Assembly: GCA_963790585.1 (NCBI GenBank)
Contig: CAWBOY010000004.1
Span: forward strand, 682,001 to 746,000
Source: CAWBOY01 sp963790585
GTDB lineage: Bacteria; Planctomycetota; Planctomycetia; Gemmatales; Gemmataceae
Direction of reading: 5' to 3'
Length of the DNA stretch: 64,000 bases
The notes under the pieces: generated by a model
What the model was told of the DNA's origin: nothing
What the model saw: the letters and a program-made list of their open reading frames with translations, nothing else
The model's database searches: none
Translations under genes and position numbers: made by a program
Part shown: in pieces, positions 51,441-60,602 of the stretch
How positions within the stretch are numbered: position 1 is the first letter of the stretch
Layout of the letters: the number at the start of each line of letters is the position of its first letter

Positions 51441-53105
51441 TCAATCACTATTCAACTGAGTTGGGTCGAATCCCTTGCCCAAAGCGTTCAAATCGCGCTG
51501 ATAAACCAAACGCGGCCGGCCGTTACTGGTATCAACGATAGCTTCGACTCGACTGGTTGGCCCGCCGCCGTCGTAGTAACCGATCACCTGAAACCTATAG
51601 ACAAACGATCGAGCCGTTATAATCGGCTCAAGCGTTTTGAGCGTCGCCGCGCTGAGGTTGGCCTTGGTGACTAGCCAGGTTGGGGTCGCGTAGATTGGGT
51701 CCGGCGTTTCGCCTCCGGTATAGGTCGGCTGATTATTCAGAATCGACTGCACATCGGACGTAGCGATGGTGTTCGGATAGGCCGCACTCAAAGCGTTGAG
51801 GACCGTAGCCGACACGGTGTTGATATTGATGCGAGCGGTCAAATCAGGATTCAGCGACGTCGTGCATTGATCGAAGAGAATCGGCATCTGCGACGTTACC
51901 TGCGACGGATCTCCGAGCGGACAGGGGATGGAAATCGTCTTCATATTACGACCCGTTCCCGTAGTGACGCTGACGCTCGCCGAGGCGAGGCTAAAGATCG
52001 AAGAAATTTTGCCCTTGGGCTGCTTGGTTGTGTCCGCGAGGTCTGTCGCCAACTGGGTCTGAAACGCAGCCAGATCCGCGCTCGCTGGTGCCTTGTAAGC
52101 AGTTGGCGCGGCCGTCGTGGCTGTCATCGTGGCGGTTGCACCTGAGCTAGAAGCGGTCAAAGTAACGGTGGTTGCGGCTGCGGTTCCACCGTATAGCCGA
52201 TAGGCGAGGATGAAATTCATTAAATCCGTGGACATGCCTATGGTAGTCAGGTTTGTTTGTAAGTTTGTAACGCTCGGATCATTGAGATAGACACGCGGAT
52301 TGCCGCTTGCATCTATGTTCGGCTCGCGGCTGTAGACGGTGAGGTATTGGGCCCAACCGAGATCGACCTGGCCGCCGTTGCTGTTGTCCTCGCCGGCATC
52401 AAGGGTGCCGTTTTTGTTGCGATCGTTGCCAAAGAGCAACTGAGCCGTCACGCCTTTGACGAGGAGTAGTTCGTCGAGTGTGTTGATTGGGCCATTTTTG
52501 CAAGAATACGGAGGACTGAGAGTCGTATAGTAGTCGTTCTCCGCCCCGTTGTCGCGCGGCGTATCATCGGAGTCGAGCCAATCCAGAATGCAGTTGGCGA
52601 TATCCTCCGTCATATTCGGCAGCCCCATAAGGATGGTCTGTCCGATATTCAGGTTTGGATTGGCCGCGTCGAGAATGCTCAGAGCGTTGAGATTAATCTT
52701 GCCCGACTCGTCGCAAACGCCGAGCACGTAAGGCGAACTCAAGAAATTCGGATCGTCGACACAGCGCAGCGAAAGAACGGTGAATCGGCCCTGACGGAGC
52801 GTGTTGGTATCGGTCCCCGCCACACTGATCCCTTGAAACATCGCGGAATTGTCAAACGGATTGCCGTTAAGGTAATTCGTGACGTTGGTCGGGCTGCTGA
52901 GCAGCACCATCGTGTAAGCCACGCCGGAATCGGCGAGCGCCCGCGTTTGCAGTGTTTGCTGATAGCTGTAGGCTGCCCGGCTCTCGGCATCCATCAAGTC
53001 CTTGTACTGATAAGCGGCCAGCGCCAGCAGCACCAGGACAATCAGGACTGAGATCAAAACGACGCCGGAACGACGAGCCTTTGAAGTGTCAGTAAGAAGT
53101 ATCAT
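51441..53105 (-). CDS. gspK: Type II secretion minor pseudopilin GspK
   Basis: A 554-residue protein. The N-terminus RRSGVVLISVLIVLVLLALA is the GspK pilin-like helix. Next come ALADSGVAYTMVL and the GspK core: KINLNALSILD, CILDWLDSDDTPRDNGAEND, NGPINTLDELLLVKGV and ARININTVSATVLNALSAAY. A calcium-loop-like DRNKNGTLDAGED is present. GspK caps the pseudopilus tip. A Thr/Ala-rich stretch (TLTASSSGATATMTATTAAP) is inserted mid-protein. Confidence 0.92.
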   Translation of the reverse strand: MILLTDTSKARRSGVVLISVLIVLVLLALAAYQYKDLMDAESRAAYSYQQTLQTRALADSGVAYTMVLLSSPTNVTNYLNGNPFDNSAMFQGISVAGTDTNTLRQGRFTVLSLRCVDDPNFLSSPYVLGVCDESGKINLNALSILDAANPNLNIGQTILMGLPNMTEDIANCILDWLDSDDTPRDNGAENDYYTTLSPPYSCKNGPINTLDELLLVKGVTAQLLFGNDRNKNGTLDAGEDNSNGGQVDLGWAQYLTVYSREPNIDASGNPRVYLNDPSVTNLQTNLTTIGMSTDLMNFILAYRLYGGTAAATTVTLTASSSGATATMTATTAAPTAYKAPASADLAAFQTQLATDLADTTKQPKGKISSIFSLASASVSVTTGTGRNMKTISIPCPLGDPSQVTSQMPILFDQCTTSLNPDLTARININTVSATVLNALSAAYPNTIATSDVQSILNNQPTYTGGETPDPIYATPTWLVTKANLSAATLKTLEPIITARSFVYRFQVIGYYDGGGPTSRVEAIVDTSNGRPRLVYQRDLNALGKGFDPTQLNSD

Positions 53106-53122
53106 ATCTCGCTCGGCTTAAA

Positions 53123-53164
53123 GCCTATCTAAAAAAGGGGAGCTGGTCCCTTTTTCGACCAGGC
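53123..53164. repeat. Short inverted repeat between gspJ and gspK
   Basis: gcctatct-aaaaaagggg and an imperfect inverse (tccctttttcgaccaggc) are separated by a few bases. The aaaaaagggg/cccttttt core and flanking taggct/aggctc resemble the family B repeat at 55950, so it may be a deleted copy. It could also act as a terminator-like hairpin. Confidence 0.5.
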
Positions 53165-53166
53165 TC

Positions 53167-54087
53167 TTACATGCCGCTCCCTGAATTAGAACTTGGAGTC
53201 GTTGGGGGAGTGAATGTCGTGGTACCATTCGCCGTACCGATGGCGATCACATGCTTGTAACTCAGAGGTTGTTGTTCGTCTGTTCCACTACCATCGAGAG
53301 GCGGAGGCGGCGCCAGCAAGAGCGTGATCTGAATGGCCTGCGGTGGTCCGATCGGAGTTACGCCATCCGCACCCAGGGTCGTACCGTCCCACGTATCTTG
53401 CCACTCCGTGCCGTCGTAATAGCTAAACGTGATCCCTCTTACCTCGGGCGCGATAATCAGACTGTCGTCCGAGGGCGGTGAGCCGTTCGGTGGCAGCAAC
53501 AAAAGCGAATTAGGATCGGTGATTTGCTTGATCTCTTGCCGATAGAGACCTTTGCCATCGACGTACCAGTAGCTTATGGAGCGGACGTCGCCGATTGTTT
53601 GCGCTACATCATTGACATTCGTCGGCCACGCTTCCTTTGGAAATTTTGGCAGAAAGAGCGAGATCGACTGATTGTCGCCTTGCACGCCGAAGGGCAGGAT
53701 GATGGCATCCGTCGTGGTCGTTGAGGATGTCGTGGTCGAAGCCGTCGTACTCGACGTCCCAGTTGTTCCCGTTGTGCTGGTCGTACCGGTGCTAGAAGTC
53801 GAACTGGAAGCGGCGCTCGCGGCGGCGGCAGTTGCCGCCGCGACGCGATAACTGCTCGCGTCGGTCATATTAAGACTGGTGATGATGTCGGCGTTCAGTT
53901 GATTCATCAAGCCGCGCGCAACTCGGCTGCGGTCGACGAGTTCGCGCCCCGCGTTAGCTTGCTCGAGTTGCAGGCTAAGCGTCGAATAGAGGGCGGCGAG
54001 CAAAATCACGCCGATAGCCGTGGCCAACGTCACTTCGAGCAACGTGTAGGCCGCGCGGCGTTTTCGAGAAATCGGTATTATCGACAT
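53167..54087 (-). CDS. gspJ: Type II secretion minor pseudopilin GspJ
   Basis: A 306-residue protein. RRAAYTLLEVTLATAIGVIL is a prepilin leader and methylation motif (Glu at mature position 5). The order after gspI, and the later SISYWYVDGKGLYRQEIKQI and VRGITFSYYDGTEWQDTWDG, match GspJ. Between residues about 80 and 130 there is a Ser/Thr-rich tract (SSSTSSTGTTSTTGTTGTSS), absent from ordinary GspJ. One base separates it from gspI. Confidence 0.88.
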   Translation of the reverse strand: MSIIPISRKRRAAYTLLEVTLATAIGVILLAALYSTLSLQLEQANAGRELVDRSRVARGLMNQLNADIITSLNMTDASSYRVAAATAAAASAASSSTSSTGTTSTTGTTGTSSTTASTTTSSTTTTDAIILPFGVQGDNQSISLFLPKFPKEAWPTNVNDVAQTIGDVRSISYWYVDGKGLYRQEIKQITDPNSLLLLPPNGSPPSDDSLIIAPEVRGITFSYYDGTEWQDTWDGTTLGADGVTPIGPPQAIQITLLLAPPPPLDGSGTDEQQPLSYKHVIAIGTANGTTTFTPPTTPSSNSGSGM

Positions 54088-54088
54088 T

Positions 54089-54754
54089 TCAGCCCACCTT
54101 TGTCGGAGTTGAGGCTGCGGCTTTCGTTGGCGTCGCGGCTGGAGTGCTTGATTTCGTTGACGTCGCCGCTGCGGGAGTGTTTGACTTCGCTGGCGTTGCG
54201 GCGGCCTTCGCCGGAGTCGCGGCTGCGGAACTCGCTGGCGTCGGAGTCGTCGCGGCAGGCGTCGTGCTGGACGAGGAAGGCGAACTGCTCGTATCGGAGG
54301 GCGGCGATGTCAAAACGGGCGTCGAATCTTGAGTACTGCCGCGAATCGATGGATCGAGAATCATCTGGCTTACAGCGATCGAATCTCTAGTTGTGCTGTC
54401 GCTTGCTTTATCCCACGAGACGGTAACTGTCACACTCCACAGATTCGGAATTTCGTTTTGCTCGGCGTCGACCGACCAGGAATAATTCGAGCCGTCGTCA
54501 GGAGTCTCGTCCGAATCGAAGGGCGCATCGCCCTGAGAGCTGAGAGCGATGACCCCTGAGATTACGGAATTCAGCTTCGATTGCGCGAGGCGACCCGCGT
54601 GATTGCGCCGGGAAGCGTCGATGGCGGAGTCGCTGGCGAAATTGACCAGTTGATTGAGGGCCGCGAGCGAAAGCAAAAAGATGGCCAGAGCGATTAGCAC
54701 TTCGAGCAGCGAAAGGCCGCGGCGTTGGGTGCGCGGCCGAGATGGACGGATCAT
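54089..54754 (-). CDS. gspI: Type II secretion minor pseudopilin GspI with low-complexity tail
   Basis: A 221-residue protein. RRGLSLLEVLIALAIFLLSL is the prepilin motif, followed by ALNQLVNFASDSAIDASRRN and RLAQSKLNSVISG, typical of GspI. The last 75 residues are an Ala/Thr/Pro/Lys/Ser tail with repeated ATPAK/TPAA units, not known in usual GspI (about 120 residues). The start overlaps the gspH stop (ATGA). Confidence 0.88.
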   Translation of the reverse strand: MIRPSRPRTQRRGLSLLEVLIALAIFLLSLAALNQLVNFASDSAIDASRRNHAGRLAQSKLNSVISGVIALSSQGDAPFDSDETPDDGSNYSWSVDAEQNEIPNLWSVTVTVSWDKASDSTTRDSIAVSQMILDPSIRGSTQDSTPVLTSPPSDTSSSPSSSSTTPAATTPTPASSAAATPAKAAATPAKSNTPAAATSTKSSTPAATPTKAAASTPTKVG

Positions 54755-55327
54755 GGCGAATTGTCCCCTGAGTTATGATCTCGGGGCAGGACCGTCGAAG
54801 TTCCCGTAATGGCACGCAATTGAATGGTCATGGAGCGTGCGGCTGCGCAATCGAAAGTAATTTGAACATCATCACTGGCTGTGCCGTCGGGTAGAAAAAC
54901 CACGACAGGGACCCATTGTCCTGAGCCGACTTTGCCGACTTCAAAACTTTCGTCCGTTTTGCCGGCGCCGTTGCCATTGAAAATAAAACGGACATCGGTC
55001 GGCAGCGTGTCCTCGAAGACATAGGCCGGGTTGTCCGAGTTGAGATCGGGCGGCATCACCGCCCGACCAATAGGCGTCGTCATCCGGCCCGATGCGGAAA
55101 TTGCCGCGGCCAGGAACAACAGCGAAGCGATACGGTCGGCCTTCATCCATCGCGTGAACATGAGCCTGAGCCCAGGCCGCTTTCGTGGCGTCGACCGCGC
55201 CTTGCACTTTGTAAGGTGCCGACATGCCGTCGAGCATCGGATAGCCAATAGCCGCGATGATGACGAGCACCGCCAGGACCAAAAGCAATTCCAGCAGCGT
55301 ATAAGCCCGACGGCTGCGAGTCGTCAC
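54751..55327 (-). CDS. gspH: Type II secretion pseudopilin GspH (apparent frameshift)
   Basis: About 191 residues after removing one base near 55065. The N-terminus RRAYTLLELLLVLAVLVIIA is a prepilin helix; FAVVPGRGNFRIGPDDDAYW continues in the second frame as AVMPPDLNSDNPAYVFEDTL, then PDGTASDDVQITFDCAAA, the GspH/FimT beta domain. The frame break falls between the helix and the domain, where either fragment alone would be useless. Confidence 0.85.
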
Positions 55328-55412
55328 GGGATAGGCCTCTCAGAAAAGATGAGACGGACGTCGCCAGCCCCATTGCGAGTCTTAACGGGGCTGGAATATG
55401 TGACCGAGTACC

Positions 55413-55824
55413 TTACTTGCCCCAATTGCCGATCTTTTCGCCAGTGTTGGGATCGGTGGTGTAGATGTCAGGCTTGCCACCTTTGTTGATTCGCCTGGAA
55501 ACTCGATCATGTACTTGTTGCCCCAGGGATCCAAGATGGCCGATTCTTCCACGTAGGCGTTGTTTTGATATTTCGGATCGGGCTGCGCCAGGATGGCGAG
55601 ATCGTTCGGGAAGCTGCCGTTGCGAAGCTTGTATGTGGTCGCCGGGGTTTCGAGCGAGCGAGCTTTCACACGCGCGAGGTCCGATTGCGATTGGTTCAAG
55701 GCTGGGATCAAATACATCGTGGCCAAACCGGCCAGGATGACGATGATGGCAACAACCATCAGAATTTCAAGCAGCGTAAAGCCCGCTCTGGCCCGCTGGT
55801 CGATCGAATTTCGCGAGTAATCAT
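55413..55824 (-). CDS. gspG: Major pseudopilin GspG (two apparent frameshifts)
   Basis: ATG 55824 opens MITREIRSTSGPER. Adding one G near 55776 leads into GFTLLEILMVVAIIVILAGL, the prepilin motif, and LDPWGNKYMIEFPGE, the T2SS major pseudopilin signature. Adding one base near 55489 gives NKGGKPDIYTTDPNTGEKIG and a stop at 55413, matching the GspG end (Asp-rich calcium loop). The restored length is about 137. Without these corrections the protein lacks both its leader and its conserved end. Confidence 0.87.
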
Positions 55825-55949
55825 GACACGAGTACCTCGTGAGAGAGACGTTGAGAGACCCCTTTGCCTACCTATTTTACACCACTGCAATTAAAGTTTC
55901 ATGAGTCAAAGTCGTTTTGTTGTGCAATGTTAACGATCCCCTAAACGCT

Positions 55950-56032
55950 TATCTGAAAAAGGGGACGGGCACCTTTGTGCGCAGCACCCTTCGGGCCGTC
56001 CCGGCAATGGTGCCCGTCCCCTTTTTCGGATA
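55950..56032. repeat. Family B inverted repeat between gspG and gspF
   Basis: Arms 55950-55977 and 56005-56032 match at 26 of 28 around a 27 nt centre that is the inverse of the centre at 19085-19111 in 25 of 27 positions. The arms differ in the middle (gacgggcacc here, gtcaggtacc there). It ends a few bases from the gspF stop. Confidence 0.9.
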
Positions 56033-56037
56033 GGCTC

Positions 56038-57246
56038 TCACCCGCCGATGGCACTGCTCATCTTGAAGATCGGGATCAACAAACCCGCAACGACGAGCAG
56101 CGTCACCGCGGCCATTACCATCAGCATCAACGGCTCGAGAAGTCGAACGAACAACTCCAACTGACGGTTGGTGCGCTTTTCCAGGCCCTCGGAAATATCG
56201 ATCAAGACTTTTTCGAGGTTATTACTCTCTTCGCCGACCGCGACCATTTCGACGATGTCCCGCGGGAAGTAGGAGCTGGCCGCGAGCGGTCCGGCGAGCG
56301 AATCGCCAGATTTGATGTTTTCCGCTGATTTATCGATGGCGATGGCCAAGATCTTGTTACCGGTCGAGTCCTTGGCGATCCGCAGCGCCTGCAAGATCGG
56401 AATGCCGTTGTGCAACATCGTTCCGAGAATGCGCGTGAAGCGCGACAGCGCCAGGCGCGAGTACGATTTTTCCAACACCCGGCGCCTTGAGCCAAATCTT
56501 GTCCATGACCAGTCGGCCGCTGTCCGTTGTCGTCCAACGACTGAAGACGATCCAGGCCACCACCGCGGCTGCCGCGAGGAAAACACCATAATTTCGCAGG
56601 AAGTGACTGGAAGCGACGAGGGCGACGGTCAACGATGGCATCTCGCCTTTGTCTTCGAGCTTTTTGAAGATCGGCTCGAAACGCGGCACGAAAAAGATCA
56701 CGAGTACGTTCAACACGACGAAGCCGATGATGCCCAAGATCACGGGATAAGCCATCGCCCCTGTGACCTTGGCCTTCAGATCTTCTTGGTGTTCCGTGAA
56801 ATCGGCGACGCGCTTGAGCACATCTTCGAGAAAGCCGCCTTCTGACCCAGCGCGAACCATGCTGATGACGAGTTCATCAAAGACTCGCGGATGCTGGGCC
56901 ATTGCTTGCGCGAGACTCGTGCCGTCGGCGACCCGGAGCGAATTTCACGGACGACGGCTCCCAGCGAGGGGTTCGACGTTTGCCGTTCGAGAATATCGAG
57001 GCTGCGCAGCAGCGGCACACCGGAATGGAGCAAGTCAGCCAGCTGGGCGTAAAAGGTACAAAGAAGACTCTTCTTGATCCGTTTGCCGCCCGTCTGCCCC
57101 GCGACGATCGACTTGGTCGAAATCTTGATCGGGAACAGCCCACGCGCGTCGAGCATCGCGAGAGCCTCGCGCTCGCTGGTCGCGACGAGTGTACCCTGAT
57201 TGCGAATCCCGGTTTGAGCAAGGGCTTCGTAGGTATATTCCGGCAC
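56038..57246 (-). CDS. gspF: Type II secretion inner-membrane platform GspF (two apparent frameshifts)
   Basis: About 402 residues, the normal GspF length. The N-terminus MPEYTYEALAQTGIRNQGTL and KKSLLCTFYAQLADLLHSGV lie in the first frame. DGTSLAQAMAQHPRVFDELV and GAMAYPVILGIIGFVVLNVL, a membrane helix, lie in the second. RFTRILGTMLHNGIPILQAL to LLVVAGLLIPIFKMSSA lie in the first frame again. One missing base near 56930 and one extra A near 56478 cancel. It bridges GspE and the pseudopilus. Confidence 0.9.
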
Positions 57247-57304
57247 TACTCACCTCAAAATCTGAAATTGCAGCGAACAAGCGTCTTTGCGAGCCGGTTT
57301 TTAA

Positions 57305-57377
57305 GAGCCGGGAGCGTCACCGACCGGAGAGCATTACTCTCGCGCTGATTTGCTTCAGGAACTAACGCTCCCGGCTC
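57305..57377. repeat. Family F inverted repeat between gspE and gspF
   Basis: gagccgggagcgt (57305-57317) is exactly inverted at 57365-57377. The inner part continues imperfectly, and the centre (gagcattactctcgcgctg) resembles that of 38773-38843. It lies in the short gap between the gspE stop and the gspF start. Confidence 0.75.
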
Positions 57378-57396
57378 GGCAAAAAACTCCCCCTCA

Positions 57397-59098
57397 TCAC
57401 GCGATCACGTCACCCGCCGTCACTCGACCGATTTCGTCGATCGTTGTCTTGCCCATCAATACTTTTCGCCAGCCATCCTGCCGCAGCGTTATCATACCCT
57501 CTTTCAGGGCCTGTTGGCGAATCTTCGAGGCGTTGACGCGCTCCACGGCCATCTCACGGATAACATCGCCGGACACCATTAATTCATAGATGCCCATACG
57601 ACCCTTGTATCCACCTTGCCGGCAGGCTCGACAGCCCGCCCCCTTCCATAGTCGCAGCTTCTGCCCCGGTGGGGCCGGAAAATCCGCGGGAATTTCATGA
57701 GGCTCCGGCTCGTACTCGATTTTGCACTCCGGACAGATGGTCCGAACGAGTCGCTGAGCCAACACGCCTTCAACCGTGCTGGCCACAAGGAACGGCTCGA
57801 TACCCATATCGATCAAGCGCGTAAAAGCACTCGGCGAATCGTTCGTATGCAGCGTGCTGAATACCATATGACCGGTGAGCGAGGCTTGAATGGCGCTTTC
57901 CGCAGTCTCTTTATCTCGCATTTCGCCGATCAGGATGACGTCCGGGTCATGGCGCAAGATCGACCGCAACGACGCCGCGAACGAGAGGCCAATCTTATGA
58001 TGCACCTGAATCTGACTGATGCCCGGCTGCTGATACTCGACGGGATCCTCAACCGTAATGATCTTCAGCGTGTCGTCCTTGATCTCGTTAAGCGCACTAT
58101 AGAGCGTCGTGCTCTTTCCCGAACCGGTCGGACCGGTGACGAGGATGATGCCGTGCGGCAGATCGAGGAGCTTCTTGAACAGCTTGTAGGTATCTTCCAA
58201 CATGCCGACGCTGGACAAGTTGAAGACCATGCGCCCCTTGTCGAGGAGTCGCATGCAGATGCCTTCGCCGTGCGACATCGGGATGATCGAAACGCGGACG
58301 TCGATTTCGCGGCCCTGGACACGCATCTTGATACGGCCGTCCTGCGGCAACCGTTTTTCCGCGATATTGAGCCGCGACATGATCTTGAGTCGGCTCGTCA
58401 CCGCCGGCGCGAAACGATTGATCTCTGGAGGCAGCGATTGCGTTTGAAGGATGCCGTCGATGCGATACCGAATGCGGATGCCGGCTTCCTCATGCTCGAT
58501 ATGAATATCGCTGGCCCGCTCGTTGGCGGCCTCGATCAGAATTTCATTCACCAGCTTGACGACGCCAGCTTCCTGGGCCATCTTCGCCGCTTCGCTGTCG
58601 TCGGCTTCGAGACCTTCGAGAAGCTCGATGTCCTCTTTTTCGCGCTCAGAGGCCATCGCCGCGACTGTTTCGCCGCCGACGCCGTAATGCGTCTTGATGA
58701 GGCGGGCGATTTCACGCGGACTGGCAAGAACGGCCTGAATCTGCAAGCCGGTGAGCATTTGCAGCTCGTCAAGCGCGTAAACGTCGAACGGATCGCCGGT
58801 CGCTACGACGCAACGTCCCGTTTTCGCGGCTAATCGGCATTAGCGTGCGGCGATGAACCAACTTGAGCGGCATCGCCTGAAGGACATCGGGCTCGACCTT
58901 CATGTCGGTCAAGTCGACGAGATCCATCCCGAATTCCTCGGCCAAAGCGCCGAGAACAATATCCTCCTTGGCGAATCCCTTTTCTATAAGATATTCGTGC
59001 ATAGCCTTGCCAGGAGTGGCCGCATGGCCATCACGGATACGCTGCAAGTCAACGGCCTGAAGAGCGCCTTTTCGAACCAAACGTTGCAACAGCTGCAT
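57397..59098 (-). CDS. gspE: Type II secretion ATPase GspE (apparent frameshift)
   Basis: Hexameric ATPase that drives pseudopilus assembly. It has about 566 residues after removing one base near 58815 (NGTL joined to VATGDPFDVYALDELQ). Walker A GPTGSGKSTT (near 58125), VEDPVEYQQPGISQIQVH, the Walker B region LIGEMRDKETAESAIQASLT and a C4 zinc motif (CPEC ... CRAC) are present. The N-terminal N1E domain is QLLQRLVRKGALQAVDLQRI. ATG 59098 is chosen; a GTG at 59176 would add 26 residues. It is the first gene of the operon, divergent from mnmA. Confidence 0.92.
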
Positions 59099-59417
59099 AC
59101 CAACCTCGGAGGAGGATAATTCCTGGAGCCATCCTGGTGTCAGGTGGGGGGGTGCGAACACCGAAGATAGAAACACGGTCGTTAATAAAGGGTAACGCGA
59201 TCAAGCCGGCTTGTCCACCAGCGAAATAGGGGGAAGTAGGGAAAAGATAGCGAACCTAACGATTATGCTTCGCAGTCAATAGAGGCAAAGATTGGCTTGT
59301 GTCCCCGAATTGGAAAAATGAGACACCTCTAAGCATTGGCGAAGCCACGCCGGCTTGCTACGATGCGCGATCGGTCAATGCGGGCCGCACCCCCTCAAAT
59401 AGTTGGAGTTCGAATTT

Positions 59418-60509
59418 ATGCCGCAACGGGTCGTTCTAGCGATGAGTGGCGGTGTCGATAGCTCCGTCGCGGCGATCCTTCTCAAGGAGCAGGGCTACGA
59501 CGTCGTCGGCCTTTTCATGCGCACCGGCGCGCATGGCGCCGATGTCGATAGACGCCCGGATAACAAGCGCGGCTGCTGCAGCGCTATCGATGCTGGCGAT
59601 GCTCGGCGCGTGGCGGATCGGCTCGGCATCCCCTTTTATGCCCTCGATTTCGAAAACGAGTTTGCTCGAATCATCGATTACTTCAGTGATGAATACCTCT
59701 CCGGCCGGACGCCCAATCCCTGCGTCGTTTGCAACAGCTGGCTGAAATTTGGTCACTTATGGTCCTACGCGCGGCAGATCGAAGCTGACTTTATCGCGAC
59801 GGGCCATTATGCCCGTGTTCAAGGTGGTGGCGAGGATGTTCAGCTTCTCCGAGCAGCCGACCCGGATAAAGACCAATCGTACGTGTTGTATGGCTTGGAC
59901 CGCGCGATCCTGCCGCGACTCCTTTTTCCAATCGGCGGGTTTCGCAAGGACGACGTCCGCGCCTTGGCACGTAAGGCGGGCTTGGGCGTGGCCGACAAGC
60001 CGGATAGTGTCGAGATCTGCTTTGTCCCCGATAACGACCACGCGGCACTCATCCGCGAGCGTCGGCCGGAGCGCGCGACTTCAGGACATTTCGTCGATAC
60101 CTCCGGCAATGTCTTGGGGGACCACGAAGGGATCGAACGCTACACCGTCGGCCAGCGAAAAGGCCTCGGCGTCGCACTCGGGTCGCGGCGTTATGTTCTC
60201 AAGATTGTTCCCGGCAACAATGACGTGGTTCTTGGAGACCGGGAGGAGCTGCTTGCCAACGGCCTAATGGCGTCGCGCGTCAACTGGCTCCTCAAGGAGC
60301 CGCCGGCCGGATCTCTTTCCTGTCAGGCGAAGATCCGTTATCGCCACACTCCCGCAGCCGCGATGGTGACGGCCACACCCGAAGGCGGCGCGGAAGTGAC
60401 TTTCGCGGAACCACAAAGCGCGATAACACCCGGCCAGGCTGTTGTCTTCTACGACGGCGACCGCGTGCTCGGCGGCGGCTGGATCGAACAGGTGTTGAAT
60501 GCGGTGTAA
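59418..60509 (+). CDS. mnmA: tRNA-specific 2-thiouridylase MnmA
   Basis: Thiolates U34 of tRNA-Lys, Glu and Gln. It has 363 residues from ATG 59418, with GGAG 10 nt upstream. AMSGGVDSSVAAILL is the PP-loop, TPNPCVVCN has the first catalytic Cys and VEICFVPDND the second. ATGHYARV and DQSYVLYGL fit the family, and ERYTVGQRKGLGVALG opens the C-terminal domain. It is intact. Confidence 0.96.
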   Translation: MPQRVVLAMSGGVDSSVAAILLKEQGYDVVGLFMRTGAHGADVDRRPDNKRGCCSAIDAGDARRVADRLGIPFYALDFENEFARIIDYFSDEYLSGRTPNPCVVCNSWLKFGHLWSYARQIEADFIATGHYARVQGGGEDVQLLRAADPDKDQSYVLYGLDRAILPRLLFPIGGFRKDDVRALARKAGLGVADKPDSVEICFVPDNDHAALIRERRPERATSGHFVDTSGNVLGDHEGIERYTVGQRKGLGVALGSRRYVLKIVPGNNDVVLGDREELLANGLMASRVNWLLKEPPAGSLSCQAKIRYRHTPAAAMVTATPEGGAEVTFAEPQSAITPGQAVVFYDGDRVLGGGWIEQVLNAV

Positions 60510-60602
60510 GAGCGCGAGTTCCTAGACGACACGGCAGATTCGTTCCTCACGAATTTCCTGCCTGCTAGACACAGCCGCGCACTTCGCTTACACTTAGCCC
60601 TC

